DNA of 56,833 nucleotides from Candidatus Bathyarchaeota archaeon (GTDB lineage: Archaea > Thermoproteota > Bathyarchaeia > Bathyarchaeales > DTEX01), in NCBI GenBank assembly GCA_025059045.1, contig JANXEA010000006.1:1-56833 (forward strand), read 5' to 3'. Position numbers and translations under genes: made by a program. Of this stretch, positions 22,508 through 31,800 are shown piece by piece. The notes beneath the pieces were generated by a model, which had not been told where the DNA came from, did no database searches, and was given only the letters and a program-made list of their open reading frames with translations. Position 1 is the stretch's first letter, and each line of letters starts with the position of its first letter.

Positions 22508-22912
22508 CTAAATTGCCTCCTCCAGTTTGAGGACACCATGAGGACAAAAACTGGCACAATAGCCGCAGCCCACGCATATTACGGGTTTCATCCATTCTGA
22601 ATCCCACATGACCGCGCCTATGTCACATGCATTTACACAATGCCCACAACCTATACATTTGCTTGAATTTAAGGTCACGCCGCCTCCATCCTTCACTGTC
22701 AAAGCTTCGACAGGGCATACCCTAGCACATGGAGGGTCTCTGCATGATCTGCAAACGATTACGGTGAAGCCCCTTTCAACACCACCTAAAGATCTGACGC
22801 TAATTGCACTCTTGTTCAGTCCAGCATAGCCAAACCTGCTCGTGCATGCAAGCATGCAGAGCTGGCAACCAACGCACTTATTTGCATCTACAACAGCAAG
22901 CCGCTTAATCAT
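22508..22912 (-). CDS. Four-cluster ferredoxin subunit for the AOR enzyme
   Basis: About 134 residues from the ATG at 22912, chosen because GGGAG stands 9 bases upstream; two ATGs further up (22921, 22936) are possible. Four cysteine groups are visible: CVGCQLCMLAC, CRSCRDPPCARVC, CIGCGHCVNAC and CVGCGYCASFC, enough for four [4Fe-4S] clusters. This is the HycB/DmsB-like electron-transfer plan. It is directly followed (1 base) by the AOR gene, so it is almost certainly its electron-transfer partner in the cytoplasm. A GTTTATTAG element near 22957-22966 could be the TATA box of the pair. Confidence 0.9.
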   Translation of the reverse strand: MIKRLAVVDANKCVGCQLCMLACTSRFGYAGLNKSAISVRSLGGVERGFTVIVCRSCRDPPCARVCPVEALTVKDGGGVTLNSSKCIGCGHCVNACDIGAVMWDSEWMKPVICVGCGYCASFCPHGVLKLEEAI

Positions 22913-23065
22913 GTGAAGCATCTCCCAAGCTCTCATCTCTAGAACATCTAAACACTAATAAACTTGTTCTGTTCGCATATCCAATAAGCTGCATTTTCGG
23001 GATAAAACTCCGCATGCTTTGTTTCCTATTATTCTTGGGATCTCGCAGCCGGAGAGGACTAATTT

Positions 23066-24466
23066 TCATCCTGAAATAAGAGTTGTCACACTTTCGGCTG
23101 GAAGCGTGGCTCTAAGCGAGTTTTCTGAGACTATTATATTGCCAAGGTATGTGCAGTTTTCAGATGAGGATGTCCGATACTGATGAAACGATCTAACGTT
23201 TAGGTTTTGCAATGTAACCGTCACGTTGAATGAGGTTTTGGCCCTATTTATTGCGATTATTGTCACTCTTCCATTCTCCTCGTTTATATAGGCCGATGCT
23301 AAGACATCCGTGTTTGTTGCGGTTGCCAATATTCTTCTTGACCCAGGCGCTATGAACTTAAAGAACTGCTTGACTGCGTAGTATTTTGGCGTAATCTCAT
23401 AGTTGGTGCCGTCTTGTCTAATGCTTATCAGCCCTGTTCCTCTGTACCAGAAAAGTTCCCACACAATGTATACTGATGCGTTTGTATGGGTTAGCACGTT
23501 GTGGATGTGCTGTACTGTGTATATTGCTTCTTTGTATGTTCCCGCATCCTCTGTTCCCAAGTAGCTGTATTCCGTCTGCCAGATAGGCCTCCCATACTGG
23601 GCGCCGAGCCTTGCCACCGCCTGCATATAGGCAATTTTCTCATCCGGAGCGAAGAATGATGTATCGTAGTTGTGGAAGGCAAATATGTCAACGTATTTTG
23701 CTGCTCCCGGATCAGCCATGACTGTTGAAATGTAAGTTGCCGCTGCGGAGACACCTGAGGTTTCGGGCATCAATATCTTCGCATTTATTCCCTCACGCTC
23801 AAATTTTGCGCCAACCCTCTTTATAACATCTCTTAACTGTTCAGGCGAATAGGTGCAGGTCTCCCAACTGGCTGTATAATCAGGTTCATTCTGTATGCTT
23901 ATCCAACTAATCTCTATCCCATGAAAGTTTTTATAGCCTATTATGTACGCGGCCAACCACTCTGCAAATTCGTCGTACATTTCCGGCAACAGGTATCCTC
24001 CACCTGTCTCGTTTCCAGTACTCTTCATCCATGCCGGGGGACTCCAGACCGAAGCGACAAACTCAGTTACGCCCCTCTTCTTTGCCTCCAGCGCATTCCA
24101 GACTTGATCTAAATCAGTGCTGAAGTTAAAGGCACTCCAATTAAAGTGGTTCGGATCTTCATCGTCATTTACTTTCTCGATCTGAGTCCAAACCCTCAAC
24201 CTATACATTGTGATGCCGAGATCGGAGAAAAGGAGATCTGTAGCCTCCGTTCTTTTCGGTTCCATCAGATTTCGCAAGAGACCCTCATAATATGCGCCTG
24301 CACCCCCAAATGCTTCTATGACCTGATATTTCCTTGAACCGTCAACCGTCAGGGATACAGTTCCATCCTGTTTTTCGCCTGTCCGCATCATTATCCAGTA
24401 CGTCATAACAGATGCCGAGACCAAGATTAACACGGCAACTAATATTGCTAATTTCCTACCACTCAT
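23066..24466 (-). CDS. Exported glycoside hydrolase family 30 enzyme (xylanase/glucanase type)
   Basis: 466 residues. A signal or anchor helix occupies ~5-27. Mature sequence opens with the GH30 beta-strand region (TVSLTVDGSRKYQVIEAFGG). The (beta/alpha)8 barrel carries ISIQNEPDY with acid/base Glu194 and PIWQTEYSYLG with nucleophile Glu299. A C-terminal beta-sandwich of GH30 type closes the chain. It probably cuts xylan or a beta-glucan at the cell surface, since no cytoplasmic form is apparent. It is encoded alone on the minus strand, divergent from the GH42 gene. Family firm; whether glucuronoxylan, beta-1,6-glucan or other is inferred. Confidence 0.88.
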   Translation of the reverse strand: MSGRKLAILVAVLILVSASVMTYWIMMRTGEKQDGTVSLTVDGSRKYQVIEAFGGAGAYYEGLLRNLMEPKRTEATDLLFSDLGITMYRLRVWTQIEKVNDDEDPNHFNWSAFNFSTDLDQVWNALEAKKRGVTEFVASVWSPPAWMKSTGNETGGGYLLPEMYDEFAEWLAAYIIGYKNFHGIEISWISIQNEPDYTASWETCTYSPEQLRDVIKRVGAKFEREGINAKILMPETSGVSAAATYISTVMADPGAAKYVDIFAFHNYDTSFFAPDEKIAYMQAVARLGAQYGRPIWQTEYSYLGTEDAGTYKEAIYTVQHIHNVLTHTNASVYIVWELFWYRGTGLISIRQDGTNYEITPKYYAVKQFFKFIAPGSRRILATATNTDVLASAYINEENGRVTIIAINRAKTSFNVTVTLQNLNVRSFHQYRTSSSENCTYLGNIIVSENSLRATLPAESVTTLISG

Positions 24467-24856
24467 ATTTGAGCCTCACAATATAGATCTGCATATCCCA
24501 TTACATTAACATATTCGATTTTCCCCAGTTATATTAATCCTTCATTCGTTAGTTAAGCCTTAAATTATTAGGCTAAATTTTCGCGTAGATAGATTTTGTC
24601 TCATCTTCAGGATGCGGCTGATGTTAAAATCCATAAAACTTGTCAGTATCTCTCTTGATAGTTGCCTGAGGATTGGGCGCTGTCATCAGACTGGAGAAGT
24701 TGTGCGGGGATTTACTAGCGGATCTTTAACTAGATTCTGAAATATGTTTTATAACGGAATGGAGCTACTCTTTTGTGTATGCTCAACATTCTGACCCAAA
24801 AAAAATATATCCGCACTCGAAATTGTGAATATGGTTGAGATACTCGTCGGGTTGGG
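24467..24856. promoter_or_regulatory. Divergent promoter region between GH30 and GH42 genes
   Basis: About 390 bases without a supported gene. GGATTAATATAAC on the minus strand (near 24527-24539) could be the TATA region for GH30. AAAAAAAATATATC (near 24797-24811) could be the TATA box for GH42. No clear shared operator was seen. Confidence 0.4.
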
Positions 24857-26875
24857 TTGAAATTGTTTCCATTCGGGATCGATTATTATCCAGAACACTG
24901 GCCTGAGAGGAGGTGGCCCATAGACGTCGCATTGATGAAGAATGCTGGCTTTAATGTTGTGAGACTCGCTGAGTTTGCGTGGAGCAAGATGGAGCCTAGA
25001 GAGGGCGAATATAATTTTGAATGGTTGGACAAAGCCATTAACATGCTTTCCTCGAACGGTATGAGAATTATTCTGGGAACACCTACTGCTGCTCCTCCGC
25101 CATGGATAGTAAAAGCTCATCCCGACATTCTCAGAGTAGATGGGCATGGTAGGAGAGCGCCGGAGGGGACACGGAGAAACTACTGCCCCAATAATCCACA
25201 CTATAATAAACATTCAGAGAGGATTGTGGAGGCTATGGTCTTCCATTATAGGGAAAATAGGAATGTTATAGGATGGCAGGTTGACAATGAGTTTGCTGGC
25301 GATCCGTGTTATTGCAACAATTGTATTAACGCATTTAGAGAGTGGTTAAGAACCAAGTATGAGTCTATTGATAGAGTGAATGAGGAATGCGGGCTTATCT
25401 TTTGGGGTCAAGAGTACGGTGACTGGGATGAGATCTATCCGCCTAAACCGCCCTTGAGTATGCAGAGTCCAAGTCTCAGTCTAGAGTGGCAACGTTTCAC
25501 GAGCGATTGCTGGATTAAGTATGAAAAAATGCAGGTGGACATAATCCGTAAGTATGCGCCGCACCAATTCGTAACCCACAATTTCATGGGCATGTATAGA
25601 TGGCTTAATTATTTTAAGCTCGCTGAGCCTCTTGATTTCGTCTCTTTCGACTATTATCCATGGCGCAAAACGTATGTTAACCTTATCCACATGGCGATGA
25701 GCCACGACATAATGAGAAGCCTTAAGAAGAAGCCTTACTGGATAATGGAGCTTCAGTCCGGAGCAATTAAGTCCAGTCAAGCTCCAATACCGCTTCCAGG
25801 CCAGATTAGGCTTTGGACCTTCCAATCAATAGCTAGAGGCGCTGATGGCATACTCTATTTTCGATGGAGAAGCTGCAGGTTTGGGTCTGAGGAGTATTGG
25901 CACGGAATCCTCGACCATGACGGGGTTCCGAGAAGAAGGTATAATGAGATCAAGAGAACCGCCGAGGAAATCCACAAACTTGCGCCATATCTTGAAGGCA
26001 CAGTACTTAAGCCTGAAATTGCAATAACGCTGGTCTATGATGCCCTCTGGGCATGGGACCTCGAAATCACTTTCGGAGATATGAATTATTATGGCAGATC
26101 GGCTTGGGAACCCACACTAGATCTGTATGGCGCACTGTATAGGAGGAATGTGCTAGTCGATTTCGTTGATCCCGAATCCGAGGAACTAGGTCAATACAGA
26201 GTTTTGCTCGTCCCCTCATTGATGCTGATGAACAAAAAGGTCGAGGAAAACCTTAGAAGCTATGTTAAGAACGGCGGAACATTAATTGCAACCCCAAGGA
26301 CAGGCGCGAAGAACTGGAATAATATTATTGTAGAGGAAACCCTGCCTGGCGCCTTATCAGACGTTTTCGGAGTCACAATAGAAGAATATACAGGTGTGCC
26401 TGACGAAGAAAAAATCAGGATTGAGACTTCAGAAAACTGGCTTGGAAAACAGAAGGCTTATGAATGTGGGAAATGGGCTGAAATGCTGGCACCAGAGAAG
26501 GCAGCAGTAATAGCCAATTATCGAACTGGAATCTATGATAACAAACCAGCCGCAACAGTCAACCGCTACGGAAAGGGTACGGCGATGTATATTGGAATTT
26601 TTGCTGAGGAGGGATTCTATCTTGATCTAGTCGATTGGCTGATTAGTCAGGGGAAAGCCAAGTCGATCATGCCTTCTGCTACAGGATTCGAAGCCACAGA
26701 AAGAAGGAGGTTGGATTGCCGAATCGTCTTCGCGTTGAACCACACCCAGAATTCTATTAGTATCCCATGTGAGGGAAAAGAGTTTAAAGATATTCTGTCA
26801 GGTCAGAGAGTGGGCGATCGATTAGATCTTAAAGCCTTCGACGTCAAGTTTCTCATAGGGGAGATGGAGGCTTAA
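24857..26875 (+). CDS. Beta-galactosidase, glycoside hydrolase family 42
   Basis: Retaining beta-galactosidase, 672 residues, no signal peptide. The start is a TTG that yields KLFPFGIDYYPEHWP, the usual opening of the family. In GWQVDNEFAG, Glu145 is the acid/base; in PYWIMELQSGA, Glu298 is the nucleophile. Cys110, Cys151, Cys153 and Cys156 (YCNNC spacing) match the structural zinc site of GH42 enzymes. After the barrel (~1-375) come the trimerisation domain with a glutamine-amidotransferase-like fold (~385-590) and a small C-terminal beta domain. It likely releases galactose (or related sugars such as arabinopyranose) from imported oligosaccharides alongside the GH2 enzyme. Confidence 0.93.
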   Translation: MKLFPFGIDYYPEHWPERRWPIDVALMKNAGFNVVRLAEFAWSKMEPREGEYNFEWLDKAINMLSSNGMRIILGTPTAAPPPWIVKAHPDILRVDGHGRRAPEGTRRNYCPNNPHYNKHSERIVEAMVFHYRENRNVIGWQVDNEFAGDPCYCNNCINAFREWLRTKYESIDRVNEECGLIFWGQEYGDWDEIYPPKPPLSMQSPSLSLEWQRFTSDCWIKYEKMQVDIIRKYAPHQFVTHNFMGMYRWLNYFKLAEPLDFVSFDYYPWRKTYVNLIHMAMSHDIMRSLKKKPYWIMELQSGAIKSSQAPIPLPGQIRLWTFQSIARGADGILYFRWRSCRFGSEEYWHGILDHDGVPRRRYNEIKRTAEEIHKLAPYLEGTVLKPEIAITLVYDALWAWDLEITFGDMNYYGRSAWEPTLDLYGALYRRNVLVDFVDPESEELGQYRVLLVPSLMLMNKKVEENLRSYVKNGGTLIATPRTGAKNWNNIIVEETLPGALSDVFGVTIEEYTGVPDEEKIRIETSENWLGKQKAYECGKWAEMLAPEKAAVIANYRTGIYDNKPAATVNRYGKGTAMYIGIFAEEGFYLDLVDWLISQGKAKSIMPSATGFEATERRRLDCRIVFALNHTQNSISIPCEGKEFKDILSGQRVGDRLDLKAFDVKFLIGEMEA

Positions 26876-26929
26876 CGTAATTCGGAAACTATATAATTTT
26901 TAGATAAAAGAAAAGTGGACCTTCTCTGA

Positions 26930-28867
26930 TTAATATGGTGCAGCCCACATTCCTCTGGCAATTATCGCAACTGCGCTTCCAGCAACCACCATGATACCTT
27001 CACCTAGGAGAACACCCGCGTACATAACCCCTCTATATTTATCCCACCACTCTTTTCCCATCATCTTAGCAATCAGCCGCCCGATGATGGCTCCGATAAA
27101 TGTGGCGACGGGATATGGTGGAGCTGACGATAACCCGCTAGCGATACCTACAGCTGTGGCTGCGAATCCAACGCGATCAGCCACTGCATATATTATGCTT
27201 CCTGCCAGGAGGCCATATAGGATTCTGGTAGGCTCAAAGAACACCCCTGCTTCTGGTGACACTAATAGAGATTGAAAGGTTGCTTGAACAGGCCACGACA
27301 TCAGAACGCCTGGATAAACATAGGAGGGGATAGGCGCGATGCTCCAAAGTGACTGCATGAAAAAGAAGCCAGCGATCAACGCTATTGGGAAGATTATATA
27401 CTGCGCCTTTACGTAATCCATGAGCTTAGTCTTCGTCATCTCACATATCTTGAAGGGTTCTGCCGCAGGTGAAGGTGCATAGATCGGCACGAACCATGCG
27501 TTTATACCTGGATAGCCGGATGCTCTAAACGTCATTTCCCTCATGTAGGGTACACCAACTGATACTCCTAGTCCTTGAGCTCTGGCAACAATTAGCATCG
27601 AAATGAATGGCCAAACAACATTTAAGAATATCAATATAGGTAGTGGGCAATCCGGCGCAAGCCACCAATCGAAAAGCGATAGCCCCAGAGTTGCGATAAT
27701 AAACGGTATTATGATCCACCAGACAGAGAAACCAAGGGGAGATTCTGTCTTCAATCTCCTCAATGCGCTAAAAGTCCTTCTCAGGATGTTTGGGTGTAGT
27801 ACTAGGGGCATGATCCCAACAGCTATGCCCATTCCTATCATTGGCATAGCCCAAACGTGGAGGACGGATCGTTGCCATAGAGTTTGTATCGGCATTCCAT
27901 AGACATATTCGTTTGCAAGCCCCGTTATCTTATTTGATACGAGCAAGTAGTTGCCTACAAGATAAGCCGTAATTGAACCAATTAAGCTTCCCAAGACTAC
28001 CTTAAAGGGTATTATAAATCCAACAGTCATAATGGCTAAATCTGTAGCTATGCCAAAGGAGGCTCCAGGGAGGGCAAGTTGAATAAAACTGTTGAGGTCG
28101 ACCCATGGCACTGGCACTATAGATATGGTTACGCCCCAAAGAACTGTGCTTAGAAGCGGTGCCACATATATTATTAAGCCATATATTGCTGCGAATGAGG
28201 CAGTAGCCACCATTGCTCCCATTCTCTTCCAGTCTCTTTGAATTAATGTCTCAGTAGCTTCTACTACTGGCCTAGCTGTCGGAAAGGGCAGCTGCTCCAC
28301 ACGGGCATAGAGTATATAGGCTAATATTGTCAAGCAAATGTCGCCGAACATAGCCGCAACGTAAAAGGCTATTGTGTTCAATAATATTGGCATCCATTCT
28401 GGGTGTATAAGAGTCCTAGCCATAAAGACCTCATAGGACGGTGAATAGAATGATGGGATTTTGTCAGCAATTCCAAAGGCTTGAGAGTATGGAGAATATT
28501 TAAGGTAGGCTTGGTATATCCAGCCAGGGTGGCTGAGAGCACCCATCTCAGGAGCTAAAAACCACCAGTATTTTATTGTTTGACCAGATGCAAGGTATAT
28601 GATTATCGCCTCGTTTATTGTTAAGGGGTTTCCGGTTATAGAGCATATCTCAATGAAAAGCAGGATTGTAGCCCACTGGATTGCGCCCATAACTGGAACT
28701 CCGCCAATCTGGAGATGTAAATAGGCAAGTCCAGGCTGAAAGACAAAAACTATGTACATTAATGCTAGTAGCGACCGCCATGTGAGGCCTCCTTTAAAAA
28801 AGGATATAAGAGTAGTTGTTGACGAATTGGATCCTTTTTTCTCATCACTGGATTCTCTAGACGTCAA
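26930..28867 (-). CDS. OPT-like polytopic membrane protein (transporter candidate), paralogue 2
   Basis: 645 residues with about 14 hydrophobic helices. Near residue 190 it carries EQLPFPTARPVVEATETL, which resembles the LPFPTG-type motif of the oligopeptide transporter (OPT) superfamily; large uncharacterised families of this kind (I believe DUF6784/DUF6785) share it. The 705-residue protein at 34471-36588 has a related motif (EALPYPLATANS) at the same depth, so the two are probably paralogues. The TTG start overlaps the stop codon of the giant pseudo-peptidase gene (TTGA), which implies translational coupling and joint function. Cargo unknown: peptides, glycopeptides, metal chelates or saccharides are all possible. 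Confidence 0.75.
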   Translation of the reverse strand: MTSRESSDEKKGSNSSTTTLISFFKGGLTWRSLLALMYIVFVFQPGLAYLHLQIGGVPVMGAIQWATILLFIEICSITGNPLTINEAIIIYLASGQTIKYWWFLAPEMGALSHPGWIYQAYLKYSPYSQAFGIADKIPSFYSPSYEVFMARTLIHPEWMPILLNTIAFYVAAMFGDICLTILAYILYARVEQLPFPTARPVVEATETLIQRDWKRMGAMVATASFAAIYGLIIYVAPLLSTVLWGVTISIVPVPWVDLNSFIQLALPGASFGIATDLAIMTVGFIIPFKVVLGSLIGSITAYLVGNYLLVSNKITGLANEYVYGMPIQTLWQRSVLHVWAMPMIGMGIAVGIMPLVLHPNILRRTFSALRRLKTESPLGFSVWWIIIPFIIATLGLSLFDWWLAPDCPLPILIFLNVVWPFISMLIVARAQGLGVSVGVPYMREMTFRASGYPGINAWFVPIYAPSPAAEPFKICEMTKTKLMDYVKAQYIIFPIALIAGFFFMQSLWSIAPIPSYVYPGVLMSWPVQATFQSLLVSPEAGVFFEPTRILYGLLAGSIIYAVADRVGFAATAVGIASGLSSAPPYPVATFIGAIIGRLIAKMMGKEWWDKYRGVMYAGVLLGEGIMVVAGSAVAIIARGMWAAPY

Positions 28868-31800
28868 CTAGAGACTCCACCTCCTTTTACCTCCAATTTT
28901 TTCTTTTCTAATTCCGAGATCCTTTCTTCATATTTTCTTCTCTCTTCATCTGAGAAACTCCGCCATAGTAATATTTGTTTCCTTAGTAGATCAATAAATT
29001 CTCTTCCAAACGTAACCCATGACCCTTTTGGTCCCGCTGTGCGTCTCATATCTATACGAATCATATGTCTTCCGACATCTTTTTCTTTTACATCACTGAT
29101 CCTAGTATCCTGGATTATGCCAAGCTCATAGGGAACAAGTGTTGCCTCAAAGTGTAATGTTCTAGTCAGCAGTTTCGGGGAATCTTCTTCAATGTAATGT
29201 ATCGGAGAAATTGTGCGAAACACCTCTGAATCCGGGGCCATATGAACTTCTGCAAGTTCGTTTAAGAACGCTAGCATTCCGTTAGCTTCCCCATCGCGTG
29301 TCGTTGTAAAGGGAAGTGTGACATCCCAAATATCTCCCCTCGGCGAAGGTATCTTCCATTTACGTTCAAGCGATGGCGTTACAAGCTTCGATGCTACAAA
29401 TATGGGGTATATCGTGACTGCGATCGTGACCCCCATCATGAGCGTCACGGCATTTACCACCATAGTTGACCCGGGGTTCAGCTGGATTCCGACCCCACGC
29501 GATGCAAAAATCATACCTGCAAGATAGCCTCCTGCGCCGCCGAGAATAGCGTAGGTGATGGCTTCCGCGAAAAATAGGAATCCTATATGGAATGGGGAGA
29601 GCCCTACAGAGCTTAGGGTGAAGATGTCTCGCTTTCTTTCTTCAATTGTTCCAAGCATAAGATTTAGTATGACCATTGAAGCTATGACCAGAGGGATAGA
29701 CTGGGTCTCCCAACCAGCAAGCGTCATAATGTTCTGTGGGAAAAGACTGTAAACTGTTCCGTTGAATCCTATGTAAAGCGGGATTGAATATCCAGAGTGT
29801 ATCGTCTCCTTATAAAATTCTTCAGCCATACCTAATATGAGAGTCTTGTTATTCTCGTATTCCGGCTTCATTTTTATTGCAACGCTCACAATCATTCCCT
29901 TAAAGGCGCTAAGGACGGTCTTATATGGGATAAGTATTATCTCGGGCTCGAATACATCAGTTGCAGGTTTTTCTGGATTTGTACCGAAGTAAAGTCTTGA
30001 CCCGTATCCTGGGAGCCTAGTATCCATCGGCGTATACGCACGGTTGTCGAGATCGACAATCTTATTATATATTGTTTCATCCAGTACTCCTATCACCGTA
30101 AATGTAAAGCCGCTCAGCTTGATCTTGTCTCCTACTCGAACACCAAGTTCCTTTCGTAGTTGAGTACCGATAATCGCAACATAGGGATCCATGTCTTTCT
30201 CGAACCATTTTCCCTCCACTAATCCTGCGTTGGGTGAAGTTATTGTAACGTTAACCTCTTGCGGCGTAACTCCTAGAACAGCTAATATTGGAGTGCTGGA
30301 CCATCTACTTCCATCCAACGTTGTTAAGTACCAACCTCTCCCAATGGTTCCCATGTAAGCCCATGCTCTTGGGGCGAGTATTGCAACATCTGAGAACCGG
30401 CCCTCTAGCTCTGTTAGCAATACTTTCCCTAACTGTGGCCCAGTCTGGAAATAGCCTGTTCCCTCATACTCCCCAAATGCCGCGTTTCCATAATTCCACT
30501 GATGAACAAATATGCCTGTATATGTGGCGGGCCAAGCTTGTACGCCAGGCACTATAGCTCTTAATGCACCTGTTGACGTGAACAGAACGACGCCGAGAGT
30601 GATTAATAGAATGGAGACCAATATGAGTGATGTTCTGAGTCGCCTCTTTCTCATATTGCTGACGCCTAACGAGAAGCTGAGAAGAGCAACGCTTGTTCTT
30701 GTCATCTCGATCCAATGGACCCCCATGACTTTCTCCCTCATTCTTTTCACGGCATCTATGAATGAGGTGTAAATTATTCCTATTAATGGAGCGGTCATTA
30801 ACAAGACTACGAAACCTACTATCACCATTAGAATATTACTTGCTAATACGAATCCTGGATGCGTCCCAGACAGGATTATTAATGGTACAACATATCCAAT
30901 TATAGAGGTCAGGATACGCTTTATTCCTCTTGTTTGAGCTATTAACCTCTCAAATATTAGTGCAAACGGCACAAGAACGACTCCGAAGAATGTTATAGCG
31001 TTAACCGAATCTTCAGTCATTTTTCTTAATTCTAGGTAACGTTCTCTTTCAGTTATTAATAGTTTATATTGTAAACTTTCTAGTTCAGTATAATTATATG
31101 TCTGAAGGGCGCGAAGTGCTCTGTTAAAGAGCTCCTCCGACCCAGCAGAAGAAATTGGAGGTGCAATCCCGGAGCGCAGCAGCCGTCCTTCCCGCATCTG
31201 ATTCTGGCCGCGCCAATCAATCGCCGCTTTTAGAGTTGTATGAGTAATTGTTATCTGCTCTCCTATTCCCACCACATAGCCTGCGCCTAGGGGATTATCT
31301 GCTGAGGAGTTCGTCAACGCCATGAAGGGGTATAGTAGAGTGTAAGTGGTTCGAGTTAGTATCTCTAGAGGCGTATTTGCAGGAACATGTAGAACTGCGA
31401 CACTCAGTCCCTGCCCACCATGCATATAGCCCTCCCAACTCCATGTCTCTACAGCCGAATGAGTAGCAAATTCGTTCACTAATATCTGGGCCGCCTGATC
31501 CTGTGGCCCATTTCTATAATATATATCCCAAAAATCGAATAGGACAATGTTGCCGCATTCAAAGAGAGTGTATGATCCAAAGGACTGTGGATTTACACCT
31601 AAGCCGCTTGGCACATAAGTGGTCTGAGTTCTACCTGCACCTGTTCCTCCTCCAACAGCGGATGATGGTCCCCAATATGGGCCAAACCCAGGAGCATGAG
31701 TTATCTGTCCTGTTGTCTCATTCAAAACAAAAGCTCGGACCTGATATGGAAGGCCACCTATCTTTCCTGTTAATCTCTGCCCATGCATCAATCCAGGTAT

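Noticed and set aside
22507-22557. Upstream in-frame start for the AOR protein
   Set aside because: It would lie inside the ferredoxin gene, and the ATG at 22506 has GGAGG before it and the family's usual N-terminus.
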